Part shown: positions 1 to 7,302 of the stretch, piece after piece
How the letters are laid out: each line of letters opens with the position of its first letter
How positions within the stretch are numbered: the stretch's first letter is position 1
Assembly: GCA_964479445.1 (NCBI GenBank)
Contig: CAYZMH010000060.1
Location: 1-22,556, forward strand
Direction of reading: 5' to 3'
Source: CAYZMH01 sp964479445
GTDB lineage: Bacteria; Bacteroidota; Bacteroidia; Bacteroidales; GCA-2748055
DNA length: 22,556 nt
The notes under the pieces: model-generated
Databases searched by the model: none
What the model was told of the DNA's origin: nothing
Seen by the model: only the letters and a program-made list of their open reading frames with translations
Made by a program: the position numbers and the translations under genes

Positions 1-11
1 CATTATCCACG

Positions 12-67
12 GAATGGCGGCAGCTCGTAAACTCGGTTCCGCCATTCGGGCATTTCGAGGTATGCCC
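12..67. repeat. Two adjacent inverted repeats at window edge
   Basis: The first repeat has 9-base arms, GAATGGCGG at 12-20 and CCGCCATTC at 39-47, with an 18-base loop. The second follows immediately, with GGGCAT at 48-53 and ATGCCC at 62-67 around an 8-base loop. Neither has a following T-run on the plus strand. No convincing gene covers bases 1-71. The plus-strand reading frame that runs on through the tRNA is a shadow. These could be transcribed hairpins of a gene outside the window or a small dispersed repeat; the sequence does not decide. Confidence 0.45.
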
Positions 68-71
68 ACAC

Positions 72-94
72 AAAAAAGCCACCCGTGGGTGGCT
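72..94 (-). terminator. Rho-independent terminator of tRNA-Gly
   Basis: Read on the minus strand, AGCCACC (bases 94-88) pairs with GGTGGCT (83-77) around a 4-base loop and leads into six T (77-72). It begins 5 bases after the CCA end of the tRNA, exactly where a tRNA terminator is expected. Confidence 0.85.
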
Positions 95-99
95 CATTG

Positions 100-175
100 T
101 GGAGCGGGAAACGGGACTCGAACCCGCGACCTCGACCTTGGCAAGGTCACGCTCTACCAACTGAGCTATTCCCGC
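100..175 (-). tRNA. tRNA-Gly, anticodon GCC, CCA end encoded
   Basis: The minus strand gives a 76-base cloverleaf. The acceptor arm starts GCGGGAA and ends in the matching 3' arm plus TCCA, so the CCA is encoded in the gene. The D arm contains AGCTCAGTTGGTAGAGC. The anticodon stem TGACC/GGTCG (one G-U pair) frames the loop TTGCCAA with GCC at its centre. The T arm contains GGTTCGAACCC. The anticodon reads GGC and GGU glycine codons. A promoter at 215-245 and a terminator at 72-94 bracket it as a single-gene unit. Confidence 0.97.
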
Positions 176-214
176 GATATTTTTAAGAACAAATCATCCG
201 ATTATTTCGGATTG

Positions 215-245
215 CAAATATATAACCGAAATTTCAGTTGTGCAA
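215..245 (-). promoter_or_regulatory. Bacteroidetes-type promoter for tRNA-Gly
   Basis: On the minus strand, TTG (245-243), 20 bases, then TATATTTG (222-215), an exact match to the TAnnTTTG -7 element with a -33 TTG at normal distance. Predicted initiation near base 208 would leave a 5' leader of about 33 bases to be trimmed before the mature tRNA end at 175. Confidence 0.7.
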
Positions 246-278
246 GGGACTGCAAGATTATTGTTCCCGGGTAATCAA

Positions 279-1046
279 TTACCTTTCCAGGAAACTATTC
301 AACAATCCCCGGCTCTCTTTCCTGGCATTTCGTCCGTATGGTGACAGGGCCTGCACCAGTTTACGGATCGGCATGGATTGAAGCCAGACGGTTCCGGTTC
401 CCTGCAGGGTTGCCAGGAAAAGTCCTTCGCCGCCAAACACCATAGAGCGAAGGTTTCCGGCCGCCTGTACATTGAAATCGATACCCGGCGTAAATCCTAC
501 AATGCAACCTGTGTCCACCTTCAGTATTTCGTTGTTGAGTTGTCGCTCTACCACGGTACCTCCTGCATGAACAAATGCTCTACCGTCCCCTTCCAGTCGC
601 TGCAGGATAAACCCTTCTCCACCGACCAGGCCGCTCCCCAGTCTCCGGTTAAAATGAAGGGATATCCCGGTTCCTTTGGCGGCGCAAAGAAAACCGTCTT
701 TCTGTACAATGAGCGTACCTCCCAGGTGTTCCAGGTCCATAGGTACTATTTTTCCAGGGTAAGGTGCTGCAAAGGAGACTTTTCTTTTTCCACTGCCCTG
801 GTTTGTAAAATGGGTTACAAAAAGCGATTCCCCGGTAATAATACGGCTTCCGGCAGATAGAAGTTTATTGAATAGACCCTGGTTAGGTTTTGAGCCGTCA
901 CCCATCCGGGTATCATAGCTGATTTCATTATCCATATACATCATTGATCCGGCCTCGGCTATAACCGTCTCACCCGGATCCAGTTCCACTTCAACCAGCT
1001 GAATATCGTCTCCGATGATCCGGTAATCTATTTCGTGTGCTTTCAT
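279..1046 (-). CDS. AIM24/TIGR00266-family protein
   Basis: A 255-residue protein of the AIM24 (DUF124, TIGR00266) family, which folds as a glycine-rich, trilobed beta structure. Its molecular role in bacteria is not established. The sequence shows the usual family features: an early segment with ETVIAEAGSMMYM, a central stretch rich in LxxGxxLxxxKxGFLC-type turns, and a repeated GGEG motif (VGGEGFILQRLEG and FGGEGLFLATLQG). There is no signal peptide or membrane span, so it is probably cytoplasmic. The ATG at 1046 is only 3 bases after the stop of the hybrid sensor kinase, so the two are almost certainly co-transcribed and possibly translationally coupled. No terminator is visible after the stop. 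The family call is secure; any functional link to the kinase is inference. Confidence 0.88.
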   Translation of the reverse strand: MKAHEIDYRIIGDDIQLVEVELDPGETVIAEAGSMMYMDNEISYDTRMGDGSKPNQGLFNKLLSAGSRIITGESLFVTHFTNQGSGKRKVSFAAPYPGKIVPMDLEHLGGTLIVQKDGFLCAAKGTGISLHFNRRLGSGLVGGEGFILQRLEGDGRAFVHAGGTVVERQLNNEILKVDTGCIVGFTPGIDFNVQAAGNLRSMVFGGEGLFLATLQGTGTVWLQSMPIRKLVQALSPYGRNARKESRGLLNSFLER

Positions 1047-1049
1047 TGC

Positions 1050-3896
1050 CTATTGTATTGATTTGGAAAACAATTTTATAAGCAGTTGCTTGATTTTTTC
1101 CACCCTGGCCGGTTTGGAAAGATACTCATCCATTCCTGACAGGATGGCATCTGCTTTCCGCTGATCGTCATCATCCGCTGACATGGCCACAATGGGCATT
1201 TCCAGTCCGAGACCCCGGATTTTTTCCGCTGCCTGGAAACCATCCATTTCGGGCATCAGCAGGTCCATAAAGACCACATCATGTTTTTTCTCCTCCGCCA
1301 GTTTAACTGCTTCCACTCCGTTTCGGGCAAGGTCTATTTCATATCCGATATTCTTGAAGATCGATTGGGCTACTTTCTGATTGATAATATTGTCCTCTGC
1401 CAGCAGTATGGATAGTTGCTCGGGCAATGCATTGAGCATATATTGAACGCTTTTTTGATCCCTTATGTTTGGGAAGTTTTCGCTGATTATATCAAACACT
1501 TCCTTACTCTCGAACGGCTCTATCAGGTAATAGTCGATCCCGAGTCGTTTACATATCTTATAATTGCCCGGTTTGTCATTGGAACTTACCAGTATGACCG
1601 GGAAGAAATCTGTAAGACCCTGTTCTTTCAGACGGTGGGCCAGTGCAAAACCATCCAGTTTATGGGTGTCTGAAAGGATAAGCATTTGATACATATCCCG
1701 TTTTACATCCACGTGATGTACCACACTATCAATGGTGCTATCCTGGTATATTTTGGTTACCACATTAAGCCCAAAACTGTCGAGCACTTTGGTAATGCTG
1801 TTTTTGGAGGGATTCGACTCTTTCGTAAAATAGAGGGCAGTAATCTGGCTCAGTTTTGTGATGCCTTCAAAATTGTAATTCTTCTCGATTTTTTCATTGG
1901 AGAATGCTTCAATGGTAAAGCTAAACCGGGATCCGGGGGCTTGCTCCTTATTGGTCGAAATACGGGAAGGGCTTTCCACCCATATCTCCCCATTCATCAT
2001 CTCCACCAGTTGCCTGGCAATTGCTGTTCCTAGTCCGGTCCCACCAAATTTACGGCTCACCGATCCTCCGGCCTGACTGTAACTTGAGAATATCTCCTTA
2101 ATTTTATCCTCAGGTATTCCAACACCGGTGTCCTCTACGTAAAAAAGCAAACCTAAATTGCTCTTATATTTCTCCATAAATTCCACACCAATAAGAATTC
2201 TTCCCTGGTGAGTAAATTTAACGGCATTACTAACCAGGTTGGATATCACCTGTCGTAACCGGAAAGGATCTCCGATCAGGCTGTCCGGAACATCAGGTTT
2301 AATATCCGTTTGAATATCGAGTCCCTTCTCCCCGGCCAGCGGCTTAAACAGCTCCACGACGAGGCTGATCTCTTCCGACAGTGAATAGGGTATCTCTTCC
2401 AGCATCATTTTACCCGCTTCAATCTTGGAAAAGTCAAGAATATCATTGATGATTGTCATGAGCAGATCGGAAGATTTTTTTAGTACCCGGACTTTCTCCT
2501 CCAGCGAATCATCCAGATCTTCTTCCAGCATATCTGATATCATCCCCAGGATGCCATTCATCGGGGTTCGTATCTCGTGGCTCATGGCTGCGAGGAAGTC
2601 AGATTTAGCGCGATTGGCAGCCACTTCCTGTTTGCGTGATTTTTCTATAGATGACACATCGATAAGGGCGATCAGCCTGAGCTCTTCACCTCCAATACGG
2701 GTGGATTGTTCCACGCGAAAAATAACGGTTTCAATACCGTCTTTCTCATAATAGAGATACTGGGAATTATCCAGACTGCTTTCATTTTCCTTGAGCAGAT
2801 ATTTATTGGAAACCAGGAATTGTTTATTAAAATCTTTACCCACAAGGTTTTCCGATTTCCCAACAAAAAGAAATCCCTCTGCGGTACTGTTAATATTCCT
2901 GATGATATTCTGGTCATCAAGTATCATAAGGCCAACGGGGAAGTTTTCCAGGATTTGCCGGTACACGATCTCCGAGATCTTCAGGTTCTCCTGGTTCCTG
3001 GTTTGCCGTCTGAGTGAAACAAGAAGATAGACCACAATACCAAGTGTGGCCAGGAGGCTGAGGATCGTGACCAGAAGATTCCGGAGAATGAAAAACTGGT
3101 TAAAAACACGCTGACTTGCAGTAAAAACAATCCCAACCTGTTTTTTGAAAATACTCATAGGATAATAGGCCGAATACACTTTATCCTGTGCACCTGTTGA
3201 ATCCAGAACCGCATGTTTTATAATACCTCCTGCTTCCATATCGATGCTGTCGGCTATCTGACCCACCCTGGTAAACCGCATGGTATCCTCAAAGTTCTGA
3301 TTCAGGATCTCTCCTTCGTTGTTGATCATCCACTGCCATGCGATGGTTTTATCGCGGGGATAGAGGTTGAACACCTGTTCTGAGAAGGGTTTAAAATCCA
3401 CCTCAACAATAATATTCCCGACAACTGCATCGTTCTCAAAATAGGGATAATGATAGAGGTATTTCCCCTGCACCTGGGTGACTTTATCCCTGGGGGACAA
3501 ACTCACCTGGCTTTGCCGGGGGAAGGTGTCCACCACAAAACGGTCGCTCTCGTTTATATAGAGACCGAAGTAGTTCTTCTTATTATCATATATGGAGATA
3601 TTGGAGATCAACTCCTCGTACCTTGCATAAAACACCTGGAGGCTTCGGTTACTCTTTTCCATTACCTCCGGGTCCTTAAAAATGCGACCAAATTCATATT
3701 CGAAGAGCAGTTTGTTCAGATCACTTTCAAATGCGGTCAGTTTATTCTCCATGTATTCCCCGCACAGGTTGGTCTGCCTTTCCAGGGTTGAGTTGAGAAA
3801 TCCCACAAAACGATTGTTAATATTGAGGAACGAAAAGACGTTCAGCAGTAACAAAAAGAGTAAAAAGGCCAGGGCTATTAGGGATTCTTTTTTCAT
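1050..3896 (-). CDS. Membrane hybrid histidine kinase with PAS and two receiver domains
   Basis: A 948-residue sensor kinase. The frame runs upstream to a TTG at 3923, but the ATG at 3896 gives a normal N-terminus (KKESLIALAFLLFLLLL) leading straight into a membrane span, so I place the start there. In ATG numbering: span at about 7-25, a roughly 245-residue periplasmic sensor region, a second span at about 270-294, and a PAS-like domain at about 310-415. The HisKA box MSHEIRTPMNG carries the phospho-acceptor His440. The ATPase domain has an N box (NLVSNAVKF), DTGVGIP and GGTGLG. A receiver-like segment at about 685-810 lacks the expected acidic pocket and phospho-acceptor Asp. The C-terminal receiver is intact (E834 and D835, phospho-Asp D878 in FMDLLMPEMDG, K928). 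No separate DNA-binding regulator is adjacent. The output may be an internal relay or a histidine phosphotransfer protein elsewhere. It lies 96 bases after rsgA and just before the AIM24-like gene. Confidence 0.93.
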   Translation of the reverse strand: MKKESLIALAFLLFLLLLNVFSFLNINNRFVGFLNSTLERQTNLCGEYMENKLTAFESDLNKLLFEYEFGRIFKDPEVMEKSNRSLQVFYARYEELISNISIYDNKKNYFGLYINESDRFVVDTFPRQSQVSLSPRDKVTQVQGKYLYHYPYFENDAVVGNIIVEVDFKPFSEQVFNLYPRDKTIAWQWMINNEGEILNQNFEDTMRFTRVGQIADSIDMEAGGIIKHAVLDSTGAQDKVYSAYYPMSIFKKQVGIVFTASQRVFNQFFILRNLLVTILSLLATLGIVVYLLVSLRRQTRNQENLKISEIVYRQILENFPVGLMILDDQNIIRNINSTAEGFLFVGKSENLVGKDFNKQFLVSNKYLLKENESSLDNSQYLYYEKDGIETVIFRVEQSTRIGGEELRLIALIDVSSIEKSRKQEVAANRAKSDFLAAMSHEIRTPMNGILGMISDMLEEDLDDSLEEKVRVLKKSSDLLMTIINDILDFSKIEAGKMMLEEIPYSLSEEISLVVELFKPLAGEKGLDIQTDIKPDVPDSLIGDPFRLRQVISNLVSNAVKFTHQGRILIGVEFMEKYKSNLGLLFYVEDTGVGIPEDKIKEIFSSYSQAGGSVSRKFGGTGLGTAIARQLVEMMNGEIWVESPSRISTNKEQAPGSRFSFTIEAFSNEKIEKNYNFEGITKLSQITALYFTKESNPSKNSITKVLDSFGLNVVTKIYQDSTIDSVVHHVDVKRDMYQMLILSDTHKLDGFALAHRLKEQGLTDFFPVILVSSNDKPGNYKICKRLGIDYYLIEPFESKEVFDIISENFPNIRDQKSVQYMLNALPEQLSILLAEDNIINQKVAQSIFKNIGYEIDLARNGVEAVKLAEEKKHDVVFMDLLMPEMDGFQAAEKIRGLGLEMPIVAMSADDDDQRKADAILSGMDEYLSKPARVEKIKQLLIKLFSKSIQ

Positions 3897-3992
3897 CCGG
3901 AGCGCTGAGGTTTTTCTGATCAACCTTAAACTTAAAAACTATTTTCTGAAAGCTTGATAAAATTAAGGAAATAATGAAGACAATAAAGCCTT

Positions 3993-4919
3993 TCACCGGT
4001 ATTTCTCGTGCATGTCTTCCATCAGGTTTACATAACTGATGTACCGGGTTTCACTTATTTCATCCTTTTCAACCGCCTCTCTCACAGCACATCCCGGTTC
4101 ATTGATGTGAAGACAATTGTAGAACTTGCACTCCTGGCTTTTCCGGAAAATCTCAGGAAAAAAGTGAAACAACTCATCCTTCTCGATATCAATCGTTCCA
4201 AAACCTTTGATCCCCGGGGTATCAATCACATACCCGCCGGAGGGCAGCTCATGCATTTCTGCATAGGTGGTGGTGTGTTTGCCGGCTTTATGCGCATTTG
4301 AAACCACATTGGTTTTCAGATTGAGTTGCGGATCCAGCAGGTTGAGTAAACTTGATTTTCCCACTCCTGAATTACCTGATATGACGGTGGTTTTTTCATT
4401 AAGGATATCCTTTACCGGTTTTATTCCCCTGTTGTTGGACACGGATATGGGATAACAGGGATACCCTATGTCTTCGTATATCGAGATGATGGCTGCCAGG
4501 TCGAGGGTTTCATTCGAATCGTACAGGTCGATTTTATTAAAGATGAGAATGGCCGGGATACGATATGCTTCTGCTGAAACCAGGAACCGGTCGATGAATT
4601 CCAGGTGCGTCTGAGGTTCCCTGAGTGTCGCCATCAATACCACCTGGTCGACGTTACAGGCTATAAGCTGGTATTGCCTGGAAAGCCTGGAAGATTTGCG
4701 TATCAGGTAGTTTTTTCTTGGATCGATGCCGGTAATCACCCCTGTCTCCTCGCCCTCTACCCGGGAGAAAGTGACCATATCCCCGACTGCCACGGGATTG
4801 GTGGCTTTAATCCCCTGGTTCCTGAACATGCCCCTGATCCGGCAGGGCAGGATGTTTCCTGAACCGGTTTTCACGTAATACCAGCTACCTGTGGACTTTA
4901 TGACCGTGCCTTTTTCCAA
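3993..4919 (-). CDS. rsgA: Ribosome small-subunit-dependent GTPase RsgA
   Basis: RsgA (YjeQ) is a circularly permuted GTPase that helps mature the 30S ribosomal subunit. At 308 residues it is normal length. An N-terminal OB-fold begins GTVIKSTGSWYYV. The GTPase motifs come in the permuted order: NKID (128-131, G4), the P-loop GNSGVGKSS (182-190, G1), then DTPG (233-236, G3). A C-terminal zinc knuckle uses C264, C269, H271 and C277. The start codon is TTG at 4919: an in-frame TGA lies five codons upstream, no ATG or GTG intervenes, and the next internal Met (residue 31) would cut into the OB-fold. The gene is 43 bases after the anti-sigma-like gene on the same strand, but a -7-like box at 4935-4942 suggests it can be started independently. 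Confidence 0.96.
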   Translation of the reverse strand: MEKGTVIKSTGSWYYVKTGSGNILPCRIRGMFRNQGIKATNPVAVGDMVTFSRVEGEETGVITGIDPRKNYLIRKSSRLSRQYQLIACNVDQVVLMATLREPQTHLEFIDRFLVSAEAYRIPAILIFNKIDLYDSNETLDLAAIISIYEDIGYPCYPISVSNNRGIKPVKDILNEKTTVISGNSGVGKSSLLNLLDPQLNLKTNVVSNAHKAGKHTTTYAEMHELPSGGYVIDTPGIKGFGTIDIEKDELFHFFPEIFRKSQECKFYNCLHINEPGCAVREAVEKDEISETRYISYVNLMEDMHEKYR

Positions 4920-4934
4920 GCAAGGGATTTTTCA

Positions 4935-4942
4935 CAAAGGTA
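4935..4942 (-). promoter_or_regulatory. Possible -7 element in front of rsgA
   Basis: The minus strand reads TACCTTTG, an exact TAnnTTTG match, 15 bases before the TTG start of rsgA. No TTG is present at the expected -33 distance, so this is weaker than the tRNA promoter. Initiation here would give a leader of only about 10 bases. Confidence 0.35.
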
Positions 4943-4962
4943 GTGAAAAGGAACTATTTGCA

Positions 4963-6060
4963 TTACTCTTCCCTGGAAAGGGGAGCTTCGATGGTGAGAA
5001 TTCTCGAGGAGAATTTAAATCCGGACACTTCTCCATCTTCGTTTGTACTGGCCATAAGATCCATATCCGTCCCTGCAATGCGGTTAATTCCCCTGATGCT
5101 GGTTCCGGCAATACGCCAGAAGAGTTTATCCTGTTCCGAGGCGGTTTCCACCAGGCTGGCAACCTGCTGTTCTAACACAGCGGGAACCCCCCTTACCGTT
5201 CTTTTCGTTTTCACGGGTGAGAAAGCCAGTGGCTGGATCCGATCATAAGTTACATTGAGATCGGGAACATTTGTTGGAGGAGGTGTAATAGCAGTAAGCC
5301 GTTCAACGGGTTCCTGCCCGGAGGATTGCTGTTCCCTTTGATCTTTGCTTACCTGCTTTTTCAGTTCACCGGCCGGCATGGATTTGATCGCCGATTGGGG
5401 CACTTTTTTCTGCTCCTGCCGGATCACCTGTATGGCCTGGGGATTGGTATTCATCTCTGTGCCGGAACGGGATGTTTTTTCCGGGGTGTTTTCTTCCGTA
5501 TTAACCGGGTTTTCAGACCGGGGTTCTTCAGAGACAGCCATGGTATTTGGCGGGGTGGTGAAATCCATACGCATCACCAGTATCATGGCTGTGATGGCGG
5601 CGGCAACTGCAGGTATAAGTATCCGGTACCGCCAGCCGGTGAACCGGCCCTGTTGTTTCAACCTCTTTTTAAAGGGATACCGGACCGGGTGGTTCCGTAT
5701 AAATGTTTTACGATATTGATTCAGCTCCCCGGCAAAAGAAGGGTAATCACGGATAAACTGTTCGAAATCCCTCTTTTGTTCAGGGTTGAGATCTCCTTCC
5801 AGGTAAGCAATGGCAAAGATATCGAAACGCTCTTTCGACGGAAGCTCCCCTGGGGTGGGATATGTTTTCCTGAGCAGCTCTTTTTCCTGGTATTCAAATG
5901 GTTCCGGGGTAAGGTGCATCCCCTCGAGACCTTCCAGTTCAGCGGCCAGGTCAGCATTTTTTTCCAGGAACCTGTGCAGGATCTCCTCCTCGTCACCTGA
6001 GAGATTTCCTTCCAGGTAATCGATAAAATAGAGCTCGTAATTGTTCCTGTTAATGTTCAT
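4963..6060 (-). CDS. Putative anti-sigma membrane protein with duplicated N-terminal motif
   Basis: A 365-residue single-pass membrane protein 23 bases downstream of an ECF sigma gene, the standard place for an anti-sigma factor. The cytoplasmic N-terminus (1-145) holds two related helical units of about 38 residues, at about 8-45 and 80-117. Each is built on YLEG[ND]L followed by an acidic helix, resembling the helical core of anti-sigma domains. Neither has the HxxxCxxC zinc ligands. A membrane span follows at about 146-164 (AVAAAITAMILVM). The remaining 200 residues are predicted periplasmic: a low-complexity linker rich in Pro, Thr, Glu and Gln, then a conserved-looking C-terminal segment from about 280. 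It probably holds the sigma factor at the membrane and releases it on an envelope signal. That role rests on gene order and topology; I cannot name a family with certainty. Confidence 0.75.
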   Translation of the reverse strand: MNINRNNYELYFIDYLEGNLSGDEEEILHRFLEKNADLAAELEGLEGMHLTPEPFEYQEKELLRKTYPTPGELPSKERFDIFAIAYLEGDLNPEQKRDFEQFIRDYPSFAGELNQYRKTFIRNHPVRYPFKKRLKQQGRFTGWRYRILIPAVAAAITAMILVMRMDFTTPPNTMAVSEEPRSENPVNTEENTPEKTSRSGTEMNTNPQAIQVIRQEQKKVPQSAIKSMPAGELKKQVSKDQREQQSSGQEPVERLTAITPPPTNVPDLNVTYDRIQPLAFSPVKTKRTVRGVPAVLEQQVASLVETASEQDKLFWRIAGTSIRGINRIAGTDMDLMASTNEDGEVSGFKFSSRILTIEAPLSREE

Positions 6061-6083
6061 ATCTTTGCATTCATGGGTGGCCT

Positions 6084-6569
6084 TCAGACCACATTTTCCA
6101 TTTTTACAAGCAGCTGCTTCATTTTCACCCTGGCACGATAGATGTACACTTTTACCTGTGATTCAGAAAGTCCCGTTATGCTGGCAATCTCTGTATACGA
6201 ATACCCTTCATAATCCCTGAGAAGTATTGCCGTTCGCTGACTTTCCGGCAATTGCTGTAAGGCTTTTTCAAGAATATCATTCAGGTCAGAATATTGCTGC
6301 TCGTGTGTATGGTCAGCCTCCTGCACCTGCTCCCAACCGGCTATCCGCTTCTCTTTTCGTAATTGATCGATCATGGTATGGTATCCTGTGGTGAAGAGGT
6401 ATGTCTTTACTTTGCTTCCCGAAATATCCTCCAGCTTAAGCCAGAGCTTTTCATAGGATTCCTGCACCACATCGCGTGCCAGCTCTTCCTGCCTGCAGTT
6501 TTTTAATACAAAACGATACAGGCCGTCTGCATAATCATCTACTGCCCTGTTGTACTCCTCTACGGTCAT
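6084..6569 (-). CDS. ECF-type RNA polymerase sigma factor
   Basis: A 161-residue sigma-70 family factor of the extracytoplasmic-function class. Region 2 spans about 8-75 and includes DVVQESYEKLWLKL, which contacts core polymerase and the -10 element. Region 4 spans about 98-155: LPESQRTAILLRDYEGYSYTEI followed by a helix-turn-helix, SITGLSESQVKVYIYRARVKMK. There is no region 1 or 3, as usual for this class. The anti-sigma-like gene follows at once, so the two would form a sigma/anti-sigma switch. The upstream 130-base region is shared with the divergent TetR-family gene. I found no exact housekeeping -7 box on this strand, which would fit a promoter read by the ECF factor itself, though that is not shown. 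Confidence 0.93.
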   Translation of the reverse strand: MTVEEYNRAVDDYADGLYRFVLKNCRQEELARDVVQESYEKLWLKLEDISGSKVKTYLFTTGYHTMIDQLRKEKRIAGWEQVQEADHTHEQQYSDLNDILEKALQQLPESQRTAILLRDYEGYSYTEIASITGLSESQVKVYIYRARVKMKQLLVKMENVV

Positions 6570-6648
6570 TTGTCGTGCATTCCGGTTATATGACGGTTAA
6601 TAGTATGAAAAAGTTACACTGAAAAAATACAAAATTTTATTAAAAGTA

Positions 6649-6679
6649 TTGACAGAGGCATAAAATAGTTTTAAATTTG
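6649..6679 (+). promoter_or_regulatory. Promoter of the TetR/Lol-like operon
   Basis: TTG (6649-6651), 20 bases, then TAAATTTG (6672-6679), an exact TAnnTTTG with correctly placed -33. Initiation near 6686 leaves a leader of only about 14 bases before the ATG at 6700. It is the best promoter in the central block, and the next six genes follow with gaps of 25 bases or less. Confidence 0.72.
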
Positions 6680-6695
6680 ACCAAACGTTCATTCA
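6678..6695. promoter_or_regulatory. Candidate TetR operator
   Basis: An 18-base imperfect palindrome with the form TGA-N3-AACGTT-N3-TCA overlaps the end of the -7 box and covers the predicted start of transcription. The right half includes TCATTCA, a half-site seen in fatty-acid-type TetR regulators. A TetR-family dimer bound here would block initiation, so the adjacent regulator probably represses its own operon. Confidence 0.5.
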
Positions 6696-6699
6696 TAAA

Positions 6700-7302
6700 A
6701 TGTCGCCACGAACCGAGAAACAGTTTAAAACCATACGGGACCGTAGAAAGAGGCAGATCATGCAGTCTGCCCTGGAACTCTTCTCTTACGCGGGGTATTC
6801 TCATTGCACCATTGCGAAACTGGCAAAGCATGCGGGCATTTCAAAAGGATTGATGTATAACTATTTTGAGAGTAAGGAAGCGCTATTAAAAGAGATTCTC
6901 AGGGAGGGGCTGGAGGAGATAATGGAAATCTTTGATCCCAATCATGACGGGATACTCACCTCCGCTGAATTTGCTTTTTTCATCCGGAATACCTTTAAGC
7001 TCATGCATGAAAAACAGGAATTCTGGATGATGTTCATTGCCCTGATCATGCAACCCGGTATGTCTGAACAGTTGAAAGACCAACCGATTACCCGTTTTAT
7101 GGAGCAATATATTGAAATGTTATATCACTTTTTCAAGAAGGAGGGGTATGAAGATCCCTTGCTTGAAGTATTGCATCTTTCAGCAACCATTGAAGGATTG
7201 GGAGTCATGATGTTATACTCACGACAATATCTGACGATACCAGGCGAAATATTCCAGAAGTTTGAAGATCGCATCATAAAAACCTATGTAAAAAATTCAT
7301 AA
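6700..7302 (+). CDS. TetR/AcrR-family regulator with an EF-hand-like loop
   Basis: A 200-residue transcription regulator. The N-terminal helix-turn-helix domain (about 14-60) is typical: IMQSALELFSYAGYSHCTIAKLAKHAGISKG, ending LMYNYFESKEALL. The ligand domain contains an unexpected segment at residues 79-90 (bases 6934-6969), DPNHDGILTSAE. It fits the canonical EF-hand calcium loop at every ligand position: D79, N81, D83, G84, hydrophobic L86, and E90 at position 12. It is flanked by an amphipathic helix ending in Phe and by FAFFIRNTF, as in true EF-hands. Only one such loop is present; a TetR dimer would bring two together. The gene is first in a six-gene run and its stop overlaps the next start by one base (TAATG). 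It is probably a local repressor. Calcium sensing is inference from the motif. Confidence 0.9.
   Translation: MSPRTEKQFKTIRDRRKRQIMQSALELFSYAGYSHCTIAKLAKHAGISKGLMYNYFESKEALLKEILREGLEEIMEIFDPNHDGILTSAEFAFFIRNTFKLMHEKQEFWMMFIALIMQPGMSEQLKDQPITRFMEQYIEMLYHFFKKEGYEDPLLEVLHLSATIEGLGVMMLYSRQYLTIPGEIFQKFEDRIIKTYVKNS

Noticed and set aside
1..53. 5' part of a tRNA-Leu on the minus strand
   Set aside because: The acceptor-like start is suggestive, but the D loop lacks the conserved GG and the rest lies outside the window.
14..274. An 86-codon plus-strand frame across the tRNA
   Set aside because: It translates the reverse complement of the tRNA (GTRTRDLDLGKVTLYQLSYSR), a well-known false protein. 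The tRNA, its promoter and its terminator explain the DNA.
3897..3923. Upstream TTG start for the hybrid kinase
   Set aside because: It would add nine polar residues before an ordinary N-terminal membrane anchor. The ATG at 3896 gives a typical start.
5326..6000. Long plus-strand frame of 224 codons opposite the anti-sigma-like gene
   Set aside because: It is antisense to a gene with clear topology and sigma context. Its product is Phe/Gly/Arg-rich with no recognisable domain.
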